DNA of 64,000 nt from Bifidobacteriaceae bacterium (lineage in GTDB: Bacteria; Actinomycetota; Actinomycetes; Actinomycetales; WQXJ01). The DNA lies in NCBI GenBank assembly GCA_031270825.1, contig JAISXH010000012.1:1-64000 (forward strand). The letters are read 5' to 3'. Both the position numbers and the translations under genes were made by a program. Positions 21,318 through 30,457 of this stretch are shown one piece after another. The notes below the pieces were generated by a model that made no database searches, was not told where the DNA came from, and saw only the letters and a program-made list of their open reading frames with translations. How positions within the stretch are numbered: the stretch's first letter is position 1; every line of letters begins with the position of its first letter.

Positions 21318-22745
21318 TCAGCCAAGGAGATCCTTGAGTCCGGCCACGGCCGGGCCCAGTTGGCGTTGGCGGGTGAAGCGTTGGCCGAAGGCCAGGGCGG
21401 CGGCTCGTTGAGACGGTGTCAGCGAGCGCGCCAAGTCGGCTCCGCGGCCGAAGGCGGCCGCAATCGCATCGGCGTCCAGGGCGCCGGACAGCGCCCACAA
21501 GGGATAGCCGGCGAGCACGCGCGAAGACCCGGTCTCGCTGGCATGCAGCGAGATGATCGGTTTGCCGGTGGCGGCGTATTCGTAGACCTTTCCGGATGTG
21601 ACGTAGCGGCCCGCCCGGATCGGCAGAACTAGCGCGTCCAAGGAGTCGTAGAAGCAGCCGACGGCGGTCTTGTCGACCCGGCCCACAAAGTCGACGCCGT
21701 CGGCGGCGGCGCCGAGAATCGCCGCTGCCACCGGGTCGCGGGCCGGGTCTGGCTTCGCGCCGAAGTAGCCCAGGTATCCGCCCAGCTTGAGCACGGCATC
21801 GGACGGGATCAGGCCCTTGGCCTTGGCGGTGCGCCATCCCGCCACCACCTCCGGCATCGGGGCGTTGCCAGACATAGTGCCGAGGTAGCCGAAAGTCAGC
21901 GGTCGGGTGGCGCCGTCGCCCACTGCCACAGCGCCGGCCCCAACATCGCCCACTGCCAAAGCGCCGGCATCGCCCGCCGGCGCGGCAACGGCATCGTCCA
22001 CCGCTGCGGCGCCGGCCTGAGTCGCAGCGCCGGGGCCGCAGCGCGCCAACTCCGGGTCCCAGCCGTTGGGGACCAAACGGAAGCGGTCGGCGGCGTGCGG
22101 GTAACGGTCGGCGTGCCAGTCCAAGATGTCTTGGTTGATGAACCAGGCCTGGGCGGCGGCGCCCATCAGGCGGCGTTCCCAGCGGGCCGGGCGGGAGCGG
22201 TCGGGATAGAGCTGGCGGCCGCTGAAGACATCCAGCAGCCAGGCGTCGCGATAATCGATCACGTAGGGGACGCCGGTGGCTCGGTGGAGGCGGTGCGCGG
22301 CGGCGAAAGCGACATGCGGGTTGCCAGTCGCCAGGACCAGATCGAGCGGCCGGCGCCGGTGCAGGTCGGTCAGAGCCGCCCGCAAGGTCCTCAGCCACTC
22401 CGAATAGCCCACCTCTGGGAAGACGGCCTTCTCGTAGGCCACACGGGCTTTGCGCCAGAGTCCGGGCCGGATGCGGCGCGCCAGCGGCCAGGTCGAGCGG
22501 TCAGAGTTGCGCAGCGGCCAGTCGAAACGGGTGCGCAGAACTTTGACTCGCGGGTCAACGCGCTCCTCCAGCGACAGGTCGGCGCCGGTGATCTCAGTGA
22601 AGGCGCGCCGGTCGACGGTCACAACGGTCACCGACCAGCCCTCGGCGGCGAGCGCGTTGGCGGTCGCCAATTGCCGGTAGGTGCCCCCGGAACGGGACGG
22701 CGGGAAGCCCCAGGCTATGTAGGCGACATGCGGCCGCTGCGGCAT
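21318..22745 (-). CDS. glycosyltransferase family 4 protein with an Ala/Gly-rich insertion
   Basis: The 475-residue GT-B enzyme has an N-terminal GT4 acceptor domain (YIAWGFPPSRSGGTYRQL) and a C-terminal nucleotide-sugar domain (FGYLGTMSGNAPMPEV, SGKVYEYAATGKPIISL, with the conserved Glu). Between the domains, at residues about 240-285, is a low-complexity Ala/Gly/Asp insert made from near-identical repeats. It is divergent from the next GT4 gene and opens the surface-glycan region. Donor and acceptor are unknown. Confidence 0.88.
   Translation of the reverse strand: MPQRPHVAYIAWGFPPSRSGGTYRQLATANALAAEGWSVTVVTVDRRAFTEITGADLSLEERVDPRVKVLRTRFDWPLRNSDRSTWPLARRIRPGLWRKARVAYEKAVFPEVGYSEWLRTLRAALTDLHRRRPLDLVLATGNPHVAFAAAHRLHRATGVPYVIDYRDAWLLDVFSGRQLYPDRSRPARWERRLMGAAAQAWFINQDILDWHADRYPHAADRFRLVPNGWDPELARCGPGAATQAGAAAVDDAVAAPAGDAGALAVGDVGAGAVAVGDGATRPLTFGYLGTMSGNAPMPEVVAGWRTAKAKGLIPSDAVLKLGGYLGYFGAKPDPARDPVAAAILGAAADGVDFVGRVDKTAVGCFYDSLDALVLPIRAGRYVTSGKVYEYAATGKPIISLHASETGSSRVLAGYPLWALSGALDADAIAAAFGRGADLARSLTPSQRAAALAFGQRFTRQRQLGPAVAGLKDLLG
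21905..22015 (-). repeat. short tandem repeats inside the GT4 interdomain linker
   Basis: Units related to GCCCACTGCCACAGCGCCGG recur about three times in phase with the reading frame, giving AVAVGD/ALAVGD-type peptides. The segment lies between the two Rossmann domains and probably tolerates length change. Confidence 0.55.
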
Positions 22746-22824
22746 TGACTAGGTGATCCTTTACGCTGGAGGTTTGTTGACCCAGTGCGGAATGCCGCGC
22801 GGGTCGAGTCAGTGGAAGGGTAGC

Positions 22825-24057
22825 ATGATGCCGCGATCGCCGGCCCGATGGGCTTGGTCCCAGGTGACGCGCGCGCGCCAGAGGCTCCCGCCCGGCCTGG
22901 ACTACCTGGTGGAGCGTTTCAAATGGTCGCTCAGACGGCCGCCAGCCGATCTCGAGCTGGCGCCGCCAGTGCCGGGCGCCGCGCCGCGGGTGCTGATCGC
23001 CCCGACCAACTTCGCCGGCCAGGGCCGGGCTTGGGCCCAGGCGTTGGTCCGGCGGGGACCCGGCGGCGCCGGCAACTGGGCTTATCGCGCCCAGCCGGGT
23101 TTCGGATACCAAGCCGACTACGCGCCGGCGATCACAATCAACGCCGCCCCGACGGCGTTCCAATCGGCCCAGTTCAATCGCGTCGTCAGTCGTTGCCAAG
23201 CCGTGGTGATGGAGTCGGGTTGGCCGATCTTCGGGCGGCTGTTCGGGTATTCGGCCGCCCGCGAGGCGCTGGCCCTGCAAACCGTCGGTCTGGACGTGGC
23301 CGTGCTCTGGCACGGGTCTGACATCCGTCTGCCCTCGCAGCACCGGGCGACGCATCGGCTCAGTCCCTACGCCCTGCCCGCGCTGAAGTCCCGCGCCGCC
23401 GAACTGGAGTCCACGGCTCGGCGCAACCGGCGTTCGATGGGGCACTTGGGGTTGCCGCAGCTAGTCTCCACCCCCGACCTGCTCGACCAGGTCGAGGATG
23501 GGCGCTGGTGTCCGGTGGTGGTGGCGCCGGAGGTTTTCGCCTTGGGCAGCTCCGGGATGGTGGCGCCGATTCTGGCCGGCGGGCCGCCGCGAGTGGTCCA
23601 TGTGCCATCCGATCCGCTGTTGAAGGGAACGGACCTGGTGGACCCGATCTTGCGCCGCCTGGCCGCCCAGGGCCGGATCGAGTACCTGCGCGCCGAGGGC
23701 TTGCCGGCCGTGCGCGTGCTCGAGCTCTACGCCAGCGCCGACGTGGTGGCGGATCAGTTCCGGATGGGGATCTACGGCGTCGCCGCCGCCGAGGCAATGG
23801 CTTTGGGGCGGTTGGTGGTGTCCGATGTCGACCGGTCAGTCCGCGCTTTGGTCCAGCAGTTGACGGGGTTGGTCTTGCCGATCGAGCAGGCCGCGGCCGA
23901 GGATTTGGAGGAAGTCCTCGAGCGGGTCATCGCCGACCCGGCGCCGTTCCGGGCGCTGGCGGCGCGTGGCCCGGCCTTCGCCGAGGCGGTTCACTCGGGT
24001 GTGCGTTCGGCCAACACGTTGGCGGCGGCCTTGGGGATGGATCAGGCCGAGGGCTGA
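22825..24057 (+). CDS. glycosyltransferase family 4-like protein
   Basis: The 410-residue protein has a GT-B layout: PRVLIAPTNFAGQGRAWAQAL at the start of the first domain, VLWHGSDIRLPSQHR in the middle, and the donor-domain motif YGVAAAEAMALGRLVVSDV near residue 335. ATG 22825 is preferred over the upstream open frame because GGAAGGG lies five bases before it. Related proteins occur in polysaccharide and glycolipid clusters. The sugar is unknown. Confidence 0.8.
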   Translation: MMPRSPARWAWSQVTRARQRLPPGLDYLVERFKWSLRRPPADLELAPPVPGAAPRVLIAPTNFAGQGRAWAQALVRRGPGGAGNWAYRAQPGFGYQADYAPAITINAAPTAFQSAQFNRVVSRCQAVVMESGWPIFGRLFGYSAAREALALQTVGLDVAVLWHGSDIRLPSQHRATHRLSPYALPALKSRAAELESTARRNRRSMGHLGLPQLVSTPDLLDQVEDGRWCPVVVAPEVFALGSSGMVAPILAGGPPRVVHVPSDPLLKGTDLVDPILRRLAAQGRIEYLRAEGLPAVRVLELYASADVVADQFRMGIYGVAAAEAMALGRLVVSDVDRSVRALVQQLTGLVLPIEQAAAEDLEEVLERVIADPAPFRALAARGPAFAEAVHSGVRSANTLAAALGMDQAEG

Positions 24058-24152
24058 TCGCGGTGCGCGGCGGGCCTGATCGGCGCCGCGACGTGGCTGG
24101 GATAGTCTGGTGCGCGGCCAAGCAACGATCACACCGGGGAGAGAATCGAAAA

Positions 24153-24749
24153 GTGGGATATTTCGCCGCGCCCAGCGCGGACGTGGATGAGGGCGCCACC
24201 ATTGGCGACGGGTCGAAGATCTGGCATCTGGCGCAGGTCCGCGAGGACGCCGAGTTGGGCCAGAACTGCATTGTCGGGCGTGGGGCCTACATCGGCACGG
24301 GCGTGCGCCTGGGCGACAACTGCAAGGTCCAGAACTACGCCCTGGTTTACGAGCCCGCCCGCTTGGCCGATGGCGTCTTCATCGGCCCGGCCGCGGTCCT
24401 GACCAACGACACCTACCCCAGGGCGATTAATCCAGACGGATCGCTCAAGGGCGGCGAGGACTGGGATCTGGTCGGCGTGACGATCGGGCGTGGCGCCGCG
24501 ATCGGGGCGCGGGCGGTGTGCGTCGCCCCGGTCACGATTGGCGACTGGGCCACGGTCGCAGCTGGCGCGGTGGTGGTCAAGGATGTCCCCAACCACGCGC
24601 TGGTGGTCGGCGTTCCCGCCCGTCAGGTCGGCTGGGTGGGACGGTCCGGGCATCCCCTTAAGCGTGACGGGGAGTTCTGGGTGTGCCCCGCCACAGGCCA
24701 GCGTTATGAAGTAGTCGGAGACACGATCCAGGAGGCGAGCCAGCCATGA
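24153..24749 (+). CDS. left-handed beta-helix N-acetyltransferase (WlbB/WbpD-like)
   Basis: The 198-residue protein is built from hexapeptide repeats (IGDGSKIWHLAQV, IGTGVRLGDNCKVQNYAL, IGRGAAIGARAVCVAPVTIG). It contains the loop TNDTYPRAINPDGSLK seen in nucleotide-sugar 3-N-acetyltransferases. Start GTG 24153 follows GGGGAGAGAA and a possible -10 TAGTCT at 24103. It overlaps the aminotransferase gene by four bases. With that gene and the dehydrogenase it forms a trio matching the WlbB/WlbE/WlbA steps that make UDP-2,3-diacetamido-2,3-dideoxy sugars. Confidence 0.88.
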   Translation: MGYFAAPSADVDEGATIGDGSKIWHLAQVREDAELGQNCIVGRGAYIGTGVRLGDNCKVQNYALVYEPARLADGVFIGPAAVLTNDTYPRAINPDGSLKGGEDWDLVGVTIGRGAAIGARAVCVAPVTIGDWATVAAGAVVVKDVPNHALVVGVPARQVGWVGRSGHPLKRDGEFWVCPATGQRYEVVGDTIQEASQP

Positions 24750-25846
24750 CCGAAGCGTTCATTCCCCCGGCCAAGCCGATCATCGGCGCGGAAGAGCGGG
24801 CGGCGGTTGACCGAGTGCTGCGCAGCGGCATGATCGCCCAGGGACCCGAGGTGGCCGCCTTCGAGCAAGAGTTCGCCGCCGAGCTGGTCCCGGGACGCGA
24901 GTGCGTGGCGGTCTCGTCTGGCACCGCTGGTCTGCATTTGGGCCTGCTGGCGGCGGGCATCGGGCCCGGCGACGAGGTGATCGTGCCCTCGTTCACCTTC
25001 GCGGCCACCGCCAACTCGGTGGCGCTGACCGGCGCCGCCCCGGTCTTCGCGGACATCGACCCGGACTACTTCTGCCTTGACCCGGCCGCGGTCGAGGCGG
25101 CCATCACGCCCCGGACCAAGGCGATCATGCCGGTGCACCTATACGGTCAGCCGGCCGACATGGCCGCGCTCGGCCAGATCGCGCAAAGCCACGGGCTGGC
25201 GCTGTTCGAGGACGCCGCCCAGGCCCATGGGGCGCAGTTGAACGGCCAGCCTGTCGGCGCCTTCGGCGTCTTCGCTATGTTCTCGCTCTATCCGACCAAG
25301 AACATGACTTCCGGAGAGGGGGGCATGGTCGCCTGCGCCACCGCCGCCCAGGCCCGCGGCGTCCGTTTGCTGCGCAACCAGGGGATGGACAAGCAGTACG
25401 CCAATGAAGTCGTGGGCTTGAACGAGCGCATGACCGACATCCACGCCGCCATCGGCCGCGAGCAGTTGAAGAAGCTGTCGGCCTGGACCGCGCGACGCCA
25501 AGCCAACGCCGCCTTCCTGAGCGCCAACCTGAGCGGGGTGGTGGTTCCCTCGACCCGGCCCGGAGCCACCCATGTCTACCACCAGTACACCATCAGGGTG
25601 GCCGAGGATCGCGACCGAGTGGTCCGCGCTTTGCGCGAAGAGCACCAGGTCGGTTCCGGGGTGTACTACCCGATTCCGAATCATCAGCTGGCCTCGCTGG
25701 CCAAGTACGCTCCTGGTCTGGAACTGCCGACCACGGCGCGAGCCGCCGCCGAGGTGATCTCGCTGCCGGTGCATCCCTCGCTCAGCCAGGCTGACCTCGA
25801 CCGCATTGTCGGCGCCGTCAACGCTGTGGTCCGGGCGGGAGCCTGA
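24746..25846 (+). CDS. DegT/DnrJ/EryC1-type PLP sugar aminotransferase (WlbE-like)
   Basis: The 366-residue enzyme has the sensory family motifs SGTAGLHLGLLA, PSFTFAATANSV, FEDAAQAHGA and the PLP lysine in YPTKNMTSGEGGM near residue 184. It would convert a 3-keto nucleotide sugar to the 3-amino sugar using an amino-acid donor. Four-base overlap with the acetyltransferase and a one-base gap to the dehydrogenase imply an operon. DegT enzymes act on several keto sugars, so the exact product is inferred from the neighbours. Confidence 0.93.
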   Translation: MTEAFIPPAKPIIGAEERAAVDRVLRSGMIAQGPEVAAFEQEFAAELVPGRECVAVSSGTAGLHLGLLAAGIGPGDEVIVPSFTFAATANSVALTGAAPVFADIDPDYFCLDPAAVEAAITPRTKAIMPVHLYGQPADMAALGQIAQSHGLALFEDAAQAHGAQLNGQPVGAFGVFAMFSLYPTKNMTSGEGGMVACATAAQARGVRLLRNQGMDKQYANEVVGLNERMTDIHAAIGREQLKKLSAWTARRQANAAFLSANLSGVVVPSTRPGATHVYHQYTIRVAEDRDRVVRALREEHQVGSGVYYPIPNHQLASLAKYAPGLELPTTARAAAEVISLPVHPSLSQADLDRIVGAVNAVVRAGA

Positions 25847-25847
25847 C

Positions 25848-26846
25848 ATGGCGAACTTGCGCGCCGGAGTGATCGGGATCGGCTCGATGGGCCGCCACCA
25901 CGCCCGCATCATGCGGGAGATCGACGGTGTCGACTTAGTGGCGGTGGCGGATCCGATCGGAGACCGGTTCGCAGTGGCGCGGGAACTCGAGGTCGGGCGT
26001 TCGGTTGAGGACTTGATCGCGGCCGGTCTCGATTTGGCGGTTGTCGCCGTGCCCACGGCCCACCATGAAGAGGTCGGCCTAGCCCTGGCCGAAGCGAAGG
26101 TGGCGACCATGTTCGAAAAGCCGGTGGCGGCATCGGCGGTGGCGGCGCGCCGGCTGGCCGAGGCCTTCGCGACCGCCGGTGTGGTCGCCTGTGTGGGCCA
26201 CGTCGAACGGTTCAACCCGGCCATCTCCGAAATGCGCAACCGGATCGGCCAGGGCGAAGTGGGCGACGTCTATCAGGTGGCGACGCGGCGCCAGGGGCCC
26301 TTCCCGGCCCGCATCGCCGATGTCGGCGTGGTCACCGACTTGGCCACCCATGACATCAATTCCACCCAGTGGCTGGCCAATTCGGACTACGCCATGATCT
26401 CCGCCCAAGTCACCCACCGGGCCCTGCGCGAACACGAGGACATGGTCCTGATCACCGGCCGCATGGGCAATGGCGTCCTGGCGAACCACATTGTCAATTG
26501 GCTCTCGCCGATGAAGGAGCGCCTGACCGTGGTGACCGGCGAACGCGGCGCCTTGGTGGCGGACACGGCCGCCGTCACCTTGACCTTCTGGGCCAACGGC
26601 TCGGTGCCGACTGAGTGGGAACAGCTACGCCAGTTCCGGGGCGTCTCCGAAGGCGACACCATCCGCTACGCGATCCAGACCAGAGAGCCGCTCAAGGCCG
26701 AAGACGAGGCCTTCCGCGATGCCGTTCTGGGCCTGCGGGAAGACGCCATCTCGCTCGAGGACGGCTACAAGACCCTGGTCGCGGCCGAGGCCGCGCTGAA
26801 ATCGGCGGCGACCGGGGAAACGGTTCGGTTGGCCCCGCCCGGCTGA
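25848..26846 (+). CDS. Gfo/Idh/MocA family nucleotide-sugar dehydrogenase (WlbA/GnnA-like)
   Basis: The 332-residue protein has the NAD-binding motif GIGSMGRHHARIM at residues 8-20, the EKP motif in FEKPVAASA near residue 88, and GHVERFNPAI. The ATG at 25848 lies one base after the aminotransferase stop. By context it would oxidise C3 of UDP-GlcNAc or UDP-GlcNAcA so that the aminotransferase can act. Whether the substrate is the glucose or glucuronic form cannot be told from the sequence, and no UDP-GlcNAc 6-dehydrogenase lies in the window. Confidence 0.9.
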   Translation: MANLRAGVIGIGSMGRHHARIMREIDGVDLVAVADPIGDRFAVARELEVGRSVEDLIAAGLDLAVVAVPTAHHEEVGLALAEAKVATMFEKPVAASAVAARRLAEAFATAGVVACVGHVERFNPAISEMRNRIGQGEVGDVYQVATRRQGPFPARIADVGVVTDLATHDINSTQWLANSDYAMISAQVTHRALREHEDMVLITGRMGNGVLANHIVNWLSPMKERLTVVTGERGALVADTAAVTLTFWANGSVPTEWEQLRQFRGVSEGDTIRYAIQTREPLKAEDEAFRDAVLGLREDAISLEDGYKTLVAAEAALKSAATGETVRLAPPG

Positions 26847-26883
26847 CGTTTGCCGCCAGACGGTTGGCGGGCCGCCGGCCTCT

Positions 26884-27657
26884 TCAGGCGCGGGCCCGAT
26901 CGCGCCTGAACAGCGCCGCCCAGGGCCGGGCCAGGCCCCATTTGGTGACCAGCCACATGGCCTCGCGCACAATCGCGCCGCTCATCTTGGAAACCCCGGT
27001 CAGACGCTCGCGGAAGCTGATTGGGATCTCGACGATGCTGGCGCCCGCTCGCCTGGCCGCCATCGCCATATTGACCTGGAAGCCGTAGCCCTGGGCCTGG
27101 ATGGCGCCGAGGTCGATTGAGCGCAACAGGTCGGCCCGGTAGGCGCGGAATCCGGCCGTTGAATCTTTGATCTTCAGGCCCAGCATGATCGTGACGTAGG
27201 CGTTGCCGGCGCGGGAGAGCAACTCGCGTCGTTTCGGCCAGTTGAGCACCTCGCCGCCCTCGACCCAACGCGATCCGATCGCCAGGTCCGCTCCGTCGGC
27301 GAGGGCGGCCAGCAGCGGCGGCAATTGCTCCGGGCGGTGCGAGCCGTCGGCGTCCATCTCGACCAGGGGATCGAAGCCCCGGCTCAGCCCCCAGGCGAAG
27401 CCATCGAGGTAGGCGCGTCCGAGGCCCTGTTTGGAGGCCCGGTGCAAAACGTGGATCTGCCCGTCGGCGCGGCGGGCGGCATCGGCCCACTGTCCGGTGC
27501 CGTCCGGGGAGGCGTCATCGGCCACCAAAACGTGCGCGGCTGGGACCGCTCGCCGCAGGCGTTCGACAACGCCCGGCAACGATTCACGCTCGTTGAACGT
27601 CGGGATGATGACCAGTGGAACCGGGGGTGCCGGGCCGGCCTGGGAATCCGAAGGCAC
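26884..27657 (-). CDS. polyprenol monophosphomannose synthase-like GT2 glycosyltransferase
   Basis: The 257-residue soluble GT2 enzyme has IIPTFNERESLPGVVERL, DDASPDGTG, the catalytic VEMDADGSH and GFRAYRADLLRSIDL. These resemble the catalytic domain of Ppm1, which transfers mannose from GDP-mannose to polyprenyl phosphate. It starts at GTG. It is convergent with the sugar-biosynthesis operon and may supply polyprenyl-linked sugar for the same surface glycans or for protein mannosylation. No acyltransferase (Lnt) fusion is present. Confidence 0.88.
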   Translation of the reverse strand: MPSDSQAGPAPPVPLVIIPTFNERESLPGVVERLRRAVPAAHVLVADDASPDGTGQWADAARRADGQIHVLHRASKQGLGRAYLDGFAWGLSRGFDPLVEMDADGSHRPEQLPPLLAALADGADLAIGSRWVEGGEVLNWPKRRELLSRAGNAYVTIMLGLKIKDSTAGFRAYRADLLRSIDLGAIQAQGYGFQVNMAMAARRAGASIVEIPISFRERLTGVSKMSGAIVREAMWLVTKWGLARPWAALFRRDRARA

Positions 27658-27789
27658 TCAGGCACGGTACCAGAGGAGGCGCCGACGGCCGCCGTTCGGG
27701 AGGCGAGCGCCTCGGGGCCGGCGCGCCGGCGCCGCCGAGGCTCCGGCAGCGACCGCCAGGGCCCCGCACGGGCGTTCCGCTGGCGAGGG

Positions 27790-29520
27790 CTAGACGATCC
27801 GGATGTTGTCGGCCGCCTCATGGACCAACTCCGGCAATTGGCCCTGGAAGACGCGCTTGATCGAGGACAGGGTGAAGCCTTCGGCGGTGGCCTTGGGCAG
27901 GTGTGACGGCATCGACAAGGCGACCGGGTCCACCACCACATCCAGGACCACCGGTCCGCCCTGATGGGACAGCGCCTCGGCGACGGCGCCGCGGACATCG
28001 CCGGGCTCTTCCACCCGGATGCCGTGCGCCCCCAGGGCGGTGGCCACAGCCGCCAGGTTCGGGTTCGGCATGTCGGTGCCGAAGGGCACGTAGCCCGCCT
28101 CTTGCTGCTCGATGTTGACGAAATCCAACTGGCCGTTGTTGAAGATCACGTTGACGACCCGGGCCTGGTGCTGCACCTGGGTGATGAGGTCGCCTAGCGC
28201 CAGCATGGTGAACCCCCCGTCGCCACACATCGCGATGGCCTGACGAGACGGCATGGCCAGGGCGGCGCCGAAACCATACGGCGCCGCCGAGGCCATGGAC
28301 GCCCAGGTCAGGGACCCCATGAAGCGGCGATCGCGGCCAGCTCGGACGTGGCGGGAGACCCACATGCAGGGCGTGCCGGTGTCGGCGAAGAAGAGGGCGT
28401 CATCGTCGGCGAGGTCGGAGATGGTGGCGGCCAAGAATTCCGGACGGATCGGCTTGAGGTCCGGCCCGTGCTCCACGTAACGGTCGAGTTTGCGCAGCCA
28501 GCGCTGGGTCTGACGGACGTGATGGTCCAGGTGGCCGCGGTCGGTGTGGCGCTCCAAGCGCGGCAGCAAAGCGGCCAGGGTCTGGCCCACATCCCCGACC
28601 ACGCCCAGCTCGATGGGCATGCGGCGGCCCAGACGCCGGGGATCCCGGTCGATCTGGATGGTCGGGACGCCAGCGGGCAGGAAGGCTTGGAAGGGGAAGT
28701 CGCAGCCCAGCAGTAGGACCAGGTCGGCGTCGTGGAGAGCGTCATAAGCGCCGCCCCATCCGAGCAGCCCGATCATGCCGACCGCGTTGGGCGTGGCGTG
28801 CTCCAGCCATTGTTTGCCCCGGAAGGAGAAGGCGACTGGAGCGCAAGTCAGTTCTGACAACTCGGCCACCTGGGCCACGCCGTCGCGACAACCGTGGCCG
28901 CCCATGATGGTGATCTTGTGGGCGCGGTTGATCAGATCGGCCATGGCCGCGAGGTCGGCTTCGCCGGCCGGCCCCGGGGTGGCGTCCAGACGCGGCATGC
29001 GGTAGCGCGCCTGGGTGGACTCTTCGCGGGCCACGTCGCCGGGCACCGATATCACCGTGGGCCCCGCCTCCAGCAAGGCGGTGGTGATGGCCTGGTCGAT
29101 CACGGCGCGGGCCTGGGCGGCGTCGACGATCCGGCCGGTGTAGAGCGAGGCGGTTTGGAAGAACTGGTAGGGGTTGAGCTCTTCCAGCCCGTCGGTGTCC
29201 ATGATGTTCCGCTCGACGTCCCCGGCCACCGCGATCACCGGCGCGCCTTCATGCTTGGCGTCGAGGAGGCCGTTGATCAGATGGGTCACGCCTGGGCCGG
29301 CGGTCCCGCAGACGGCCACCGGCCGCCCGGCCAGTTGAGCCTCCGCCGCCGCCGCGAAAGTCCCGTATTCCTCGTGACGCACATGGATGAATTCGACCCG
29401 CCCGTTTCGGCGCAGCGCGTCGATCACCGGGTTGAGCGCGTCCCCGACTATGCCGTAGCAGCGTTGGACGCCGGCGTCGCTGAGCATCTGCCAGAGCTGG
29501 TCGGCCACGGTGTGTGTCAT
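27790..29520 (-). CDS. poxB: thiamine-diphosphate-dependent pyruvate dehydrogenase (quinone)/pyruvate oxidase
   Basis: The 576-residue enzyme has the ThDP-activating Glu in HVRHEEYGTF near residue 50, GTAGPGVTHLINGLLDAKHE, an FAD domain in the middle, and the ThDP-binding motif GDGGFTMLALGDLITQ followed by NVIFNNGQL. Length and motifs fit PoxB, which oxidises pyruvate to acetate and CO2 and passes electrons to membrane quinone. A RBS of the type AAGGGGGACC precedes the ATG. Acetolactate synthase is less likely because of the overall PoxB-type pattern and the absence of a small-subunit gene. Confidence 0.9.
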   Translation of the reverse strand: MTHTVADQLWQMLSDAGVQRCYGIVGDALNPVIDALRRNGRVEFIHVRHEEYGTFAAAAEAQLAGRPVAVCGTAGPGVTHLINGLLDAKHEGAPVIAVAGDVERNIMDTDGLEELNPYQFFQTASLYTGRIVDAAQARAVIDQAITTALLEAGPTVISVPGDVAREESTQARYRMPRLDATPGPAGEADLAAMADLINRAHKITIMGGHGCRDGVAQVAELSELTCAPVAFSFRGKQWLEHATPNAVGMIGLLGWGGAYDALHDADLVLLLGCDFPFQAFLPAGVPTIQIDRDPRRLGRRMPIELGVVGDVGQTLAALLPRLERHTDRGHLDHHVRQTQRWLRKLDRYVEHGPDLKPIRPEFLAATISDLADDDALFFADTGTPCMWVSRHVRAGRDRRFMGSLTWASMASAAPYGFGAALAMPSRQAIAMCGDGGFTMLALGDLITQVQHQARVVNVIFNNGQLDFVNIEQQEAGYVPFGTDMPNPNLAAVATALGAHGIRVEEPGDVRGAVAEALSHQGGPVVLDVVVDPVALSMPSHLPKATAEGFTLSSIKRVFQGQLPELVHEAADNIRIV

Positions 29521-29659
29521 TTCGGTCCCCCTTGTCGGTGGGCGGTTCGCCCGGTTCGAATTGTGTTGGCAGGCTATGGCGCCGATGCCGCCCGGGAGCC
29601 CGCCGCCCGGCGCAGTTCCGCCAGGCGGACGGCGGCTTGGCGAGGCAAGCCGCCGGGGT

Positions 29660-29665
29660 TAGGGT
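29660..29665 (+). promoter_or_regulatory. -10 element, probable leaderless start of the CDF-like gene
   Basis: TAGGGT ends exactly seven bases before the GTG at 29673. Confidence 0.5.
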
Positions 29666-29672
29666 TCTTGGC

Positions 29673-30359
29673 GTGGCCTTGCATTCGGATAGCCGAGAGT
29701 TGACCGCCGAGCGGCGTGATGTGTTGCAGCGGCGCATTCGGCTGGTTGTGGCCATCACGATCGCTTGGAATGTGATTGAGGCGGTTGTCGCCTTGGTCTC
29801 CGGGGGCATGGCGTCCTCGGCGGCCCTGTTGGGCTTCGGACTCGATTCTGTGGTCGAGGTGCTATCTGCGGCGGCTGTGGCCTGGCAGTTCGCCGCGCCC
29901 AAGCCGGAGGCGCGCGAGCGGGTCGCGCTGCGGGTGATCGCGCTGTCCTTCTTCGGGCTGGCGGCGTATGTGTCGGTGGAGGCGGTGGCGGGGCTGATCG
30001 GCGTGCGCCATCCCCAGCATTCGACGGTCGGCCTGGTGCTGGCGGCGCTGAGCCTGATGGTGATGCCATGCCTGAGCTGGTTCGAGCGCCGGACCGGTCG
30101 GGAGCTCGGCTCGGCTTCGGCGGTGGCGGACTCCAAACAGACTTTGATCTGCTCATATCTGTCGGCGGCGTTGCTGATCGGTCTGGCGGCCAACGCCTTG
30201 TGGGGTTTGGCCTGGGCGGATTCGGTCGCGGCCCTGGTGATAGCCGGGTTGGCCATCCGCGAAGGCCTGGAGGCCTGGCACGGCGAGGCCTGCAGCCAGC
30301 CGCTGGCGGTTCTGACTGGCGAACGCGAGCCCGATTCGGACGCGGGCTGCTGTGCCTGA
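29673..30359 (+). CDS. cation diffusion facilitator-like transporter
   Basis: The 228-residue protein has about six hydrophobic helices. CDF-like elements are LLGFGLDSVVEVLSA in helix 2 (D present, the usual first His replaced by Gly-Phe-Gly), ADSKQTLICSYLSA, and WADSVAALVIAGLAIREG in helix 5. It lacks the long cytoplasmic domain of full CDF transporters and ends in DAGCCA. It may export a divalent metal, but the altered site leaves the substrate open. GTG 29673 is chosen because TAGGGT lies seven bases upstream, although the frame continues further. Confidence 0.75.
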   Translation: MALHSDSRELTAERRDVLQRRIRLVVAITIAWNVIEAVVALVSGGMASSAALLGFGLDSVVEVLSAAAVAWQFAAPKPEARERVALRVIALSFFGLAAYVSVEAVAGLIGVRHPQHSTVGLVLAALSLMVMPCLSWFERRTGRELGSASAVADSKQTLICSYLSAALLIGLAANALWGLAWADSVAALVIAGLAIREGLEAWHGEACSQPLAVLTGEREPDSDAGCCA

Positions 30360-30457
30360 CCACCGCCGACAAGCAGGGCGCGCGGGCGGTTCGGGCGGCG
30401 CTGTCTTGACCACGCGGGCGATCCCTGGCGCCGTCCCGGCAAACGAAGGAGCCCACA

